DNA of 64,000 nucleotides from contig NC_070604.1 in assembly GCF_027172205.1 (NCBI RefSeq), positions 76,421,023 to 76,485,022 on the forward strand, read 5' to 3'. A program made the translations under genes and the position numbers. Positions 1 through 12,500 of this stretch are shown one piece after another (the stretch's first letter is position 1; each line of letters opens with the position of its first letter). The DNA is from Podarcis raffonei. Lineage: Eukaryota > Chordata > Lepidosauria > Squamata > Lacertidae. Under the pieces are notes generated by a model. It was given only the letters and a program-made list of their open reading frames with translations. It had not been told where the DNA came from and did no database searches.

Positions 1-332
1 CAAATGTCACCAGCCATCAGTGACATGGGCATTGTTAGGATTATTTGTGAGATTCTTTTTTCTTATGCATATTTGAAGAAATTTAGGCAAAACAAAATTA
101 GGACACTTAATGGGAGCAGTTCAGCCATGTGGCAAGTTCATTGGAAACTGACATGATCATGTGTCATTAAAAAAACCCAAAGATTGCTTGGAGCCAGTCA
201 TTCCATTTGATGTGAATTGCACTCAATTTCAAAACATATCCATATTTACTGTGATACACACACACACACACACACACACACCACACAAGTTAAATACTTA
301 TCTATATTTGTTGTTTTCTTTTAAACAGGTAC
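1..332. other. CAPN9 3' flank, no gene seen
   Basis: AT-rich sequence past the probable CAPN9 cleavage site. It holds only a CA microsatellite at 256-281; the open frame across it is chance. Confidence 0.6.
256..281. repeat. (CA)n microsatellite
   Basis: About 13 uninterrupted CA units. Confidence 0.95.
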
Positions 333-338
333 TTTATT
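333..338 (-). terminator. Candidate CAPN9 poly(A) signal
   Basis: AATAAA on the minus strand about 170 bases past the stop codon. Cleavage would fall near 310-320, so the final exon is about 220 bases. No transcript evidence. Confidence 0.5.
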
Positions 339-510
339 ACACCCCTTTTATGCCAAAATGGCTTCAAAGCAGTTCTGGTAGTGTTGAGGGCCAATATAAG
401 AAAGGGTAGAAGATGCAGGAAGTCTGTGATGTTTTCAACCATGGGAGGAACATTCCAAACTTATTTTGAGAGGCACTTAGAAGATTGGCTGAAACCCAGA
501 TTGGATGTCT

Positions 511-537
511 TCAGATGTTCATTGTCAAGTTGATAAA
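511..537 (-). CDS. CAPN9: CAPN9 exon 20 (stop codon)
   Basis: 27 coding nt: FINLTMNI and stop TGA (513-511). Acceptor cctattag. The family C terminus is FIHLTMNI, so only one residue differs from the human sequence I recall. Confidence 0.92.
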   Translation of the reverse strand, partial: FINLTMNI

Positions 538-3500
538 CTAATAGGAGAAAGAAAGACCAAACATTGCTGTTGAAATATCCAATTTGTCAGAACTCTAGGG
601 CCATAAATCTGATCAGCCTCTTCATATTCTGAATTTGTGACTACCAAAGTATGTATGTCTTGTGGAGGAGGCACTGTGGTCAAACAGGATGATAAAGGAG
701 ATCCTAAAGATCTCCTGGTATGCCCCACAAAGAAACCTACGGTCTGCAAATAAAAACATCCTGAAGGTCCCAGGCCTCAGAGAGGTTAGGCTGGCCTCAA
801 CTAGAGCCAGGGCCTTCTCGGCTGCGGCTCCAATCTGGTGGAACGCTCTGTCAGAAGAGACTAGGGCCCTGCGGGACTTGACATCTTTCCGCAGGGCCTG
901 CAAGACAGAGTTGTTCCACCAGGCCTTTGGTCAGGGCGCAGCCTGACTCCCTCCTCTGGCAACCTGCACAGAGTTTTGCTTAATGGTTGCCATTAACTTG
1001 ATTTTAATTAATTTTTATAATGAAATATTTTTAGAATGTTGGTTTATTTGATTGTGTGATTATTTGATTGTTGTTAGCCGCCCTGAGCCCGGCTTCGGCT
1101 GGGGAGGGCGGGATATAAATAAAATTTATTATTATTATTATTATTAAAGTAACATGTGTAAGATGAGAACTTCCCAGAATGGCAGAAATACAGGACCCTC
1201 TGAAACAGAGGCGTGGCTCTAAAATCTGATGGTTATCTTAGCTTAAGGGAAATGGGAGCCCTCCCCATATTCTATCACTTATTTGGTTTTAAACTATTTA
1301 AATGTTGAGGGCCATAGGCTTGGAGAGACATCCTCAAGTCAAATAATTACCCAGTGTAGGCCCTTCATTGGGTTTTCATTTGCTTATGCCAGTAGTAAAA
1401 TGTGCCCATAAAAAAGTGGAAGAAGTAGGGAATCCTGCACTCAAATAGTTACTCTCTACACTTTTTACTTAAGGACATATGAGCTTTAGGATCTTGGGTA
1501 CTTACATCACTTATATTCAGGTTAATGAAGTCTCTGTTTTTCACACTTAGTGCTTGGAACACTCCTGGAAAAAAAATCAACACGTGATGTTGATCTGATT
1601 CATACAAATATGTGGGGACAATGCAAGGTAAATGACCTGAGGCATTTAGTGGTACTCATACTTAAGAGTAAACCAACTAAAATTAATGAATATGACTAAG
1701 CTAGATCCTTTAATTTCAATGGGCCTACTCTGCAAAACTTAATTGGATGCAAGCTTTGGGGCCAAGATGCAAATCTGCATAAATTAGCACATGCACATTT
1801 TGTATGTATAAATGCCATAACTTTCAGAGGGGAAAAACAACCTCTGGCTGTTAGGGCTTAATATGAGCTATCAAGAGAATTTACTGGGCTCAGTTCACTG
1901 TATGTGGATTGGGCCTCCTATCTCCCCACCCCATGACTTATTAGCAAGAGCTGCTCTTTTGTATATATTAAAACAAAAAGAAGTCCTTGGGCAAATTAAG
2001 ATGACAGGTGGGTGTAGTCTCACTGACAATGTGCTTTGTAGTGTATTATGTGAGCACACTTAAATACTAATACAGTGGTACCTCAGGTTAAGTACTTAAT
2101 TCGTTCTGGAGGTCCGTATTTAACCTGAAACTGTTCTTAACCTGAAGCAAAACTTTAGCTAATGGGGCCTCCTGCTGCTGCTGCACCACTGGAGCACGAT
2201 TTCTGTTCTCATCCTGATGCAAAGTTCTTAACCCGAGGTACTATTTCTGGGTTGGAGGAGTCTGTAACCTGACGCGTATGTAACCCGAGGTAGCACTGTA
2301 ACAATAATTGAAAACCCCCCACTAATGTTAAATATATGAAAGGGGGAAAGGGGCTATAGACTGGAAGCCAAGTAAAAAATATCTGGGGCTGAGACCCCCT
2401 GGGCCATCTCCCGAAAACACCTTGCCAATATGATCAGTGTCTTACATAAAAACTCTGTTGCAGTAAATGTCAGAAACATGGTGAATGCTGACATTTACAG
2501 GTTAGTTTTAGGAGGCCCAATGAGTAATGACAGAAATATTAACATCACTGTGGCTTCCCCTCACCTCACATTTGTACCAATGACATGATAAAGTGTAAAT
2601 AAGTGACAGAAATAAAGGTGACATTCAAGCATTTACTGAAAGTATTAAATTGACCTTGAGCTTTACTGGGAAATGTCAGAATTTTCTGTCATTTTCCCTG
2701 CAACTCTTCAGATCTTAAGAACGACCGGTCATTGTTGGCATTCATCAAATGTCTCTTGCTTACTGCAGCAGTGGCAAACATGGCTGCTTAGCAGAGCACT
2801 TGCCCTTTCAGCTCATTATGGCACTGAGACACAAGATAAACGTGCTTTCACACTAATAGTGTCGTAATTATGAAGCAGAATAGCAAATCCAATAATTGTA
2901 GTACACTTGTAGGAAATGAACTGCTGCAAAACCAAATGATGAACAAAAACTGTGAAAGCAGTTAAGTGTTGGAAACCCACCTATTGTGTCTATCACATGT
3001 CAATGGGAATTAAAAAGCTTTCAAAGAGAACAAATAAAGATAAAAGAAGAAGATACTCACGGCTTGCATTTTCCAGGCGAATGAGGCAGTTTAAGAAGTC
3101 ATCAAATTCAATCTGGTATTGATCATCAGAGTACCTCAGAACCATCAACTGCAGTAGATAATTATTGAGCTGAAACCCTTCAGGAAAGAGAAATTTGAGC
3201 TTCGTTAATAACTCACCACAGCTGCCACTCTTCCAGCAAGCCGTTTGAAAGCATCCAAGACAAAGTATAGGATCTATGCATCCTGAGAACTGTGGTTTTA
3301 GTTTTTAAATAAGCTTCCAGCCCTCATGATTGTGAAGAACTGATTGGGTGAAACAGGGGGGGGAATTAATCTGGAGTTCTGAAAATGTAGATTTTAATGC
3401 CTTTCATGATTCCCTGTAGTTCCATATACAGTGGTGCCTCGCAAGACGAACGCCTCGCAAAACGAAAAACTCACAAGACGAAAGAGTTTTCCGTTTTTGA

Positions 3501-6500
3501 GTCGTTCCGCAAGACAAATTTCCCTATGGGCTTGCTTCGCTGCCCCCCGCCAGCATTTTAAGATCGCCCCGGGACAGCAGAGAAGTCGGGAGGAAAGCCC
3601 TCCTGTCCCCGGAGCTTGCGGGGCGGGAGGTGGGGAGAAGGGCTTTTCTTCCTACCGCCAGCCTTCAGAACAGCCTTCTGAAGGCTGGCGGTGGGAAGAA
3701 AAGCCCTTGTCCCCCCCCCCCCCAGCCTTCAGAAGAGGTCGGGGGACAGACTGTCCCCGGACCTGGTCTGAAGGCGGTTTCCATAGGAACGCATTGATTG
3801 ATTTTCAATGCATTCCTATGGGAAACGGTGCTTCGCAAGACGAAAAACTCGCAAGAAGAAAAAACTTGCGGAACGAATTAATTTCGTCTTGCGAGGCACC
3901 ACTGTATAACTAACTGTTACTTTAACCAGTCATCATAATCACTTCTTTTAATCTTTGATCTCAGCCAGCCAGTTCTAGTCAGAATTTCCATTGGAATCTT
4001 GAGTCTTTAAAGTACATTCTGCAGCCACCTCAATCTTATTGACTTGATTTATTCTGAGCAAGGAACTTGTTCAAAGGAAGAGTACAAAAAATCCAGAATA
4101 TCCTGTCTGGTGAGCCTACAGCCCTATATTCATTTTCCTCGGAGTAAGCCCCACTGAAATCATGGGACTTAACTCTCTTCCTAAGTGCCACTTTGGGCCT
4201 GTATGCCTGCTTTTAATAGATTATCTAATAAGGACTCTTTCATGTCACATCTAGTGAGGATGATCTTGAAAGGCTGCTGCTCACTCACTGTCTGGGCTCC
4301 CTGCCAGCAACACAGTTGCTCCTGCTCTCCAAGCCTATCCTGCCACCTCTGCCACCTAAGTTCACCTACTGCCAAGGCCAGCCTTTGAGGAAAAAAATGG
4401 TACCTGCTGCTTTTAAAGCAAGACGAAGTTCATAGGAAGACATGGTGCCAGAGTGGTCAGAATCAAAATGAAGGAAAATACCCTGAAGAAACGAACAAAA
4501 AGAGAAAACTATTTGTAACCCCACTGAGAAAGGAAGAGTTGATGGGTCACTTAATTGTTTCAAGACATTCAAATGCTCCTTTATATTCGGGCTTCATCAG
4601 CCTGTGTGCTCTGACTATTTAAAAATTCATTTCTTGCCGATTGTGTATTGTCCAACTTTTTCAGATCCAAAACTGGGACATGCGGCTTCTGGGACATGCT
4701 CCTGGGCACATCACGTAACCTGCACCATGCTCTAGCCTCAAAAAAGCACTTTTTGGGGGCTGGAGTGTGGCCTGAGATGACACGAGATGACAGCACCCAA
4801 AATGGCCACTGAGATTTTGCAGGAAAAATGGGATGACCCTTTTTTCCCGGCGTACTTGGCAGGTCACCAGTGTTTTCTCCTCATCATGAATCAGCACTTT
4901 CATCTTCCATGTTCCAACAGCAATATATTATATTCAAGCAATGTCTTTTGCTAAAGATTTATTTTGCTTGGCCTCCTTCTGAGGAACATTTGTTCTGACA
5001 TTTATTACCTTTAAAAAATCCTTTTTTTGCTCAAGTTTTAAAAAAATATCGCTAATGTTTCCTGTAAACTTTTTGCGGTTTGGCACCAAAGCAAACAAAG
5101 AATGTTTCCTAGAAACAGCTTTTTTATTTTTAAGAGCACTGATTTAATATGAAAGTTTTATGGGTCTTTAAAATTGCTTTGTAGTTACTTCAAAAATGCC
5201 TAACCAAACAACCGAGAAAACTATGACTCTATATTAACTTACAATCCACTTCTTCAGTTTGTCCCAGAAAATTTTGAACTCGTTGAATTCAAGTTTCCCA
5301 TTTCCACTGGCCTGATGCAGTCCAAATTGAGGAAAACAATACTATTTGTGTAAAATACCAAAACCAGCCTACATTTATTACTTTATTCATGCAGATAAAC
5401 ATTTTGAACTAACAGCCTTCTCCTGTCAGCATTAACTGCTGCAGAGCACTATTACTGCATCGAGGACATGCTGCAGAAAACACATGCACAAAACCACCAG
5501 CCTAGACAGGCCCTGTTGCTAACATATAGTTATGTGTTGGGGTGGGGTATAGGCTGTATGCTTGAGCCCCCTTCTAATTCCAGGATCCAGCCTAGATTCA
5601 ATTCCTGGAATAGCTAGGCTAGCTTCCTGGTGAGGTCATGGACCATTAAAGTAACAAAGGAAGTAGCTCTGTACTAGAGCTGGTAGTTAGAAAGCAAAGG
5701 GCAGAGTTGGGAGTTGCTTTATGTGAGCTAGAAGTGGGCAGGCTGCAGGCTGGGCAGCTGAGAGACAGAGCTACACCTGACTTCTGTTGGAATCCAAGGC
5801 TGTGGCTATGGAAGAAGCAATACTTTAGCGGTGTGTTGCTGCCGTGAGCCCCTCCATCGTAGGCTCAGGTTGTACATATGTGTAAATAAACCATATATCA
5901 TAAAGACACCACAGTCTCCGCTGTCCCTTATTCCAAAGGAGACACGAATCCTGGGTAAGCACCTAGAACCCCTGGTATCTCACACTGCTTGGAGATTGAG
6001 GTGGCATGCAACAATATTGTCAGGGAACTGTCATCTGAGATGCAGGAGGTGAAAGGGCTCACGGAGGGTGAGAGAGACCATTCAGCTGAGGAGGGGACCA
6101 GCAGGGGGAGAAGTGGAGTTCCAAGGGAAAGTGAGTCGGAGGGAGGGCTCAGAGACACTTCAAGCGAGAACAGTGGGGAGGTTTCAGGACCTCCTATAGG
6201 GACACCCACTCCTCGCCGGAAACTGTCACGCCGAGAGTCCAGAAGACGTGTTTCCGTTAAGGAGCTTTTATGCTGGAAGAAGTTCCGTAAACGCCCACTG
6301 TCCGATTCAACGAGCGACTGATGGAGCCATGCTTAAGGAGCTCCGTCAGAGACAGAGGTTTGTGGACTTAGCCAAACTCTGAGGGACTAGGATTTTACGC
6401 ACAAGCAGCTCACCATTCCATCACAAATATAATGCAATACAATGTCACCAATGCCCTCTCTAAGTCTTCAAATAATTCAGTGAATGAAAACACACAACAG

Positions 6501-9500
6501 AACCCTGCATCCCCTTGTCCTGAGTTATTGTTATTATAATCCTACTTGTAAATGATATTATGGTAGAATGGAAATGTTTAGAGATGCCAAACAATAAAAA
6601 AAACCTGGGCTGGGTCTGAATCAGAAATATTCCAGTGCTCTTGAAGATGCTTTTGTGAATACAATTTTGTTAAAATTCATTTCTATAATTTTTATAAGAA
6701 AAGCTGCAAAGTCATTAGGACTTCCAAAGACATGCCCTGCTTAAGTTTTCCTCCGATGCACACCAACATATTTTTATATATTGGAGAAAGCAAAATCTTG
6801 TAGAGATTATTATAAAACTTTGTATCAGCTTCACCCGAGGAAATTCCCACACTCGATTTTAAAGGATACATCCATTAGGGAAATGATGTTTCTACACGAG
6901 AGGAGAGTTACTTTCTTGAATTTGACGTTATTTGCTGCAAGAGAACAATCACTATCATAAAATAAAATTCACTGTTGTACAGCCCTGCTCTGCCACCCAA
7001 GGCTAAAAGAGCGCAGATCCATACCGTACATGGAAAGCACATTCAACGCACGTGGCTTCCCCCAAAGAATCCCATGGACCATAGTTTTTTAAGGGTGTTG
7101 GGAATTGTAGCTCTATGAGGGTGAAACTACAGTTTCCAGGATTCTTGGGGAGAAGTAATTTGATTTAAATGTGTGGTTACTAAGCAGAAAGGTGAACGTA
7201 TGCAGTTTCCTTATGTAGAGCTGCATTTTGGTGGTACTGTAACCCAGCTTTCTATACTGATTGGCAGATGCTTTCCAGGATTTCTTAAATATTTCATTTT
7301 TCATTTTTTAACAGTATTCTTATACATTTAAATCATTTTCAATTTTTTACATCTGAGATTACTTGAATCCACAGACTTCCCTGCACCCCCACCCCTAGTT
7401 CCCAATATTTATCTATTTTTTCTATTGCATCTAATTACATTTTCCAAATTCATTTTATATCCTTTTTTAACTTTAGTCTTATTACATTATAAGTGGTATA
7501 ACAACCCTGCTAACGTATTAAAATATCTACAGTGCTCTTTAAGGTACTCTATAATTTTTCCCCACTCTTTGCTAAATTTCTTGTCATCTTGGTGTCTGAT
7601 CTTCATGGTCATTTTCGCTATTTCGGCATAGCCCATCGTCTTGGTTATCCATCCTTCCTTAGTGGGGACCTTCTCTTCCTTCCATTCTTCAGGACTTAAG
7701 ATGCTCTCCAGGATTTTAGATGGGGTTATCTCTTAGCCCTAATCAGAGATGCCGGGGACTGAACTTGGCACCTTCTGCATGCAAAGCAGATATCGTACCG
7801 ACTGAACAATGCCCCTTTCCTTTCGCCTAATATAAACCTATTGTGCACACTGTGCAGGATTTCCCATCACTATGCGGGTTAAGAAAACATTTGCCAATTG
7901 GGCTTTGACAGCACTTACTTTTTTTCAGTACGGCGTTCAAAACATATTCAAGTTCCTCTGCACTGATCTCCATGTCCTACAGTGGAAGAAATGAAGGCAG
8001 TTGGCAGGTTTGCGGGTTTAAAATGCAATCTACCCGTAAGGTGCATTCATGGAAATCTGCTCTGAATCATGACAATGTAGTCCAAATTAGGTGCACAGAA
8101 ATTTATGCCAAATTAGCCCATTGGGGGATCTAGCTGAGTATTGTCTATACACACAGCAGATCTGCAGGGTTCTAGACAAGGGTCTTTCTCAGCCCTACAT
8201 AGAAACATCAGGGATTGAGCCTGGAGCCTTTACAAAATGTGGTGTTCTGCCACTGAACTGAGCCCTCCTGATCATCCAGAGTTCTGCTTGAATATGATTT
8301 TTTTTTGTTTGGATGTTGTTACCTCTCCTGCAATCTGTTGGAACAATGTCCGGAATTGCTTCTCTTCTTCTGTTTCTTCTTGGGGTGGAGATGGTTCAGG
8401 AAGCTAAAACAACCCAAAGATTATTATTGGAGAAAAACAACAATGACCGTATTTTAATGCTTCTGCTTACTGTCTTTGGGGCTGCACCTTGGAAAAAGAG
8501 GCATGTTGTTAACATTGGGTTTGATGAACTCAGTTTTTCTTTATTTTCACCTGCTGTTGCCATGATCTCGGATGCAACAAAACAATCACGAGTAACCTTA
8601 GTACAAAGTAATGCCTTTGAATATGGTGATTGGCCCAATTATTAATTGAAATGTGGTGACATACCTCTGGCAGATCAATGTCAACATTTCCATCCATCTC
8701 CCTATGAGAAACAAATGCAAATCCAAGTTTTTCTATGATTTTCTATTTGGAACATTATAAAAACAACAACAACCAGAGACAGTGTACTGTGTACAATGTA
8801 AGTGTACCTCATGCCCAGTTCTTACATTATGGGGAAATGGTGGTTGTAGGTCCTTATACCTCCATTACACACTGTTTCAGTAACGTAAGAATGTAGAAAG
8901 CTGGGAGTGATGCAATGGGAATTACCGCTCACCCCCTCCAAGAGGTGGGCGGGGTTTGCGACCCAGCATGGGGCTTCCTGGGACCAGGGTGCCACCCACC
9001 TTGGTCACAGGGTGGCTGATGCCCCACCCCCATCCCAGCGGGCCAATGGGCTGCGGGCTGGGGGCGGGGCGAGGGCAGGAATAAGGGCCAATGCTCCTTT
9101 GCCCACGCTCACAATTTTCTTTCTGAATGCACTGAAGTGCCTCCAGAGGAGGCAATCGTCTGTTTACATTGGTTCATGTCCCAGTTTCTACAAATGCTAG
9201 CAACTTACTTTTTTAAAAAAGGAAGCTGGGGATTATGGCCCAATCACCAACCCACTCACAGACACATGAAGCTCCACTACAAACTTTTGGTAGGAGCTGG
9301 TTGCAAATGTAAACTTGAACTTGGAATTTTTCCATCAGATGGACGCAATACTTGGCGGTCGTACTTACTTCGCGACAGCTTTCTTCTCAGAAAAAATCCT
9401 CAGGCAGAAATCCGCCTCCTGGTGTGGCTCAAACGTGGTAGGGACAACAACGTAATCCCCAGGTGGCAGCGCAAATCGGTCAGAGACTTCCCTTAAGTTG

Positions 9501-12500
9501 ATGTAGGTTTTGCTCCTGGCCTTGGATGCGTGGTAGCGGAAAAAATCCTTCGTCAACTGTTCGTCGTTACTGGGGCTCTACGATTGGATTTCAGATTGAC
9601 CCCATTATTCATCTGTTAGCTTGGCAGATATAACAGCATAAGAACATAAGGAGAGCCTGTTGGATCAGGCCAATGGACCATCGAGGTCAGCATCCTGTTC
9701 TCCCTGCTGGCCAACCAGATGCCTGTGGAGAAGCCTGTCAGCAGGGCCTGAGTGCCAGAGCACTTTCCCCTCCAATGTTTGGAGCCCAAAGTCACACCCA
9801 TTAGAATGCAAATTCCAACGCTGGTCTACTGCCCTTTCATTTCAGCCTCTGCCTTAGTGTATTGCCATACATTTATACAGCAAAATGAATATCAAGTGTG
9901 GATCTTCAGTGTGTTGTACTAAGTGGGATATATGCATGGGGAACAAGGTCAGCTTGTGTAAAGAGTTCCCCCCTCTCCTCTCCCTTAAGAACCCTCTAAA
10001 CATGTTCTGGGGGTTCCCCCAACTCTCTAGGGCAGACTTAGGGGGGGGGAAGAGGAGAGGCATGGAAAGACCCACTGCAAGAGCATATCTCATTCCATGC
10101 ACATGGCGACTTAGCTGAATCCTGAACTATACAGTTCAAAGTTAAACAGGAGACTGCTATATATTGTATTATTATTATCTGTTGCACCTATACCCTGCCT
10201 TTCCTCCAGAGAGGAGCTCAAGGGACAAAAAGGCAGGTCCCCCCCCCATTTATTTCTGCCCTTCTTTTTGCAACAGCTGAAGTGTGAGGCTCTTAATGAC
10301 CCAAAGGGATATGAACTTAACCTTCATACTATGAATTAGGTAACTTTATGCCGCATGAATCATCTTCTTCTGAATGGCCACTATATGGTATTCTTTTTCA
10401 CAACTGGGAAAATTAAAGAAGGGAATGCTTTTCCTGTACCAGGGCAAAGAGCATTCACACAGCCAGGGTTTTTCGGAAAGCTCCCCACCCACATTTCTGA
10501 GGGGTTTCCTATCTTGGTAGCACAGTGCCAGTGCAGCAAGGAAGAAAATGAGCACCTGCAGCTATCAAACGCACAGGACTGACAGGGACTCTAGTTTGGC
10601 TTGCAGATAAAAATAAGAACCACTAAAAACAAAGAAAAAGCAATCATTAAAAAACAATGAAACACTGATAGAATTAAGAAACACACACACACACAACATA
10701 TAGTGATGAAGTGACTCAGCTGCAAGTCACATCAAAAGGTGAGGGGAAAGGCTCAGGGACTATCACCACATCAAAGATGTGTTTTGTGTCAGGTGTTCAC
10801 CTTGGCCCTGCCCAGAGCGAACTATTACATTGCTGGAGAGGAAAATACCTCATAGATGGCATAACCTATGGTTAGCATTTCAGCTCCCTGCTTCCTGAGT
10901 TTACGGCGGTCTTTTTGCATTAGAGCGGCTATAAATGTGCATTCATTTTGACCATCATCTTTTTCTGTCAGCTGGAGCTTGATCTGTGGATTTGTCCAAA
11001 ATGTTTCTGGAAATTAGAGAGAAAAAGAATGGAAAAACAAACTGAGTGAGAGAAAACGCATGTTCCCATTTTTCTGGTATGGAGAGGGAGAGGGAGAGGG
11101 AGAGAGAGAGAGCACATTCAAAGCTATGGCTGTTTATTAAAATCAGTATGTTTATGTTTAGTCACGAAAGCATATTTCAACATTGCCGTGTCTGCCTCAA
11201 GGACATTGTTATAAAATATGCTGGAAATATGCATAGCAATGTTAATCTGGAAAATGCCATTAATTATTCACAATTCCCTCCTCTGAGAGAACCTAATGAT
11301 AAAATATCTTCCCTTGATAAAACAGATCAGTTATTTTCACTACCACTAGGGCATCACTTGGACTATTAAGAAGAACTCATCCCTCCTGCCTTTCATGAAG
11401 ACCAGCAGTGGAGCCTGCAGACACTGTCTGTGTACTGTGGACTACCATATTTCTTTCCAAACAATCTACAAAGGCTTGGAACTGACAGCTCCCCTCTGAG
11501 TTGAGTCCAAAGTTGTGAGTCTGAAAATCAATGAGTCATCAATGGGCAGTAGTGGCAGTTGTGGTAGGGCAGAGCTGCCCTCTCAACACTGCCATTGCTG
11601 CTACTTACCTGTGTGCTGTGGGTTGGTGGCAAGGCCAGGGTTGGTGCACCAGTAAGATCACCATTGCCCAGTCAAACAGTCCCACAAGTGCACCCAGCCT
11701 CACTACTGCCCTGTCACATGCCCTGCTGTTGTCAACAGGGGAATTCCAAGGAAGGAAATGCACATCGTTGGCTCAGCTTAGCTTTGACAAGCTGTAGCCT
11801 CTTAATAATGATGATGATACTCTGAAGTTTCCCAATGTCAAATAGAAACAGTGGCATCAAAAGCCCCATAAGTATTTATGGAGCTGAGCAGTTATTTAAG
11901 CTTATGAGGAGTTGGGCTTCACTCTTCGAACAATGATGAAGAAGGATGAAGAAGCAAGGTTTTCCCACGGAGAACAAAAACGTGGCAAGAAATTTAAGAT
12001 GCACACCTATGAAGTTTCTGCAGCCTCCAGCCGTGGCCCCCCTGACCCAGCTGCCTTGGTGAACTATCACCTCCCATTTATGTGCTGCATTATCCTCAAG
12101 GGCGTCAGGCGTCAGGTTGCAGATCTCGACTTTGTCGAAATGAGACTGGAAATCATCAAACTTCATCCTATATAAGAGAAAAAAGAGAGATCACACTATG
12201 AGGACCGTGAAGGATATCAACATGCCAAAGATTACACGCTCAGGGCAGGGGCTTGTAAGCATGTCTCTGCTTCCCCTCATGTGTTTGTTGAGATGTGAGG
12301 AGGGCCAAGTAACCACGAAAAAGGCACCCTGTTTTGCTCTTGCTTTAATGCAGTTATCATTTTAATCAGCATATTCACTTACCAGAACTCTCCATCATCT
12401 AGGGCTGTCTGATACAAACGTTTTTTCTCAGATGGGCTGACGGAACGCCATTCAGGAGAACTTGAAGAGAAAGAGATAGCCGTCAGCCTGCTGGCGCTCA

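Noticed and set aside
5989-6321. 110-codon open stretch as a host gene
   Set aside because: Next to LTR-like sequence, in the opposite orientation within a CAPN9 intron, with low-complexity charged composition and no recognised host domain; treated as a possible retroelement fossil.
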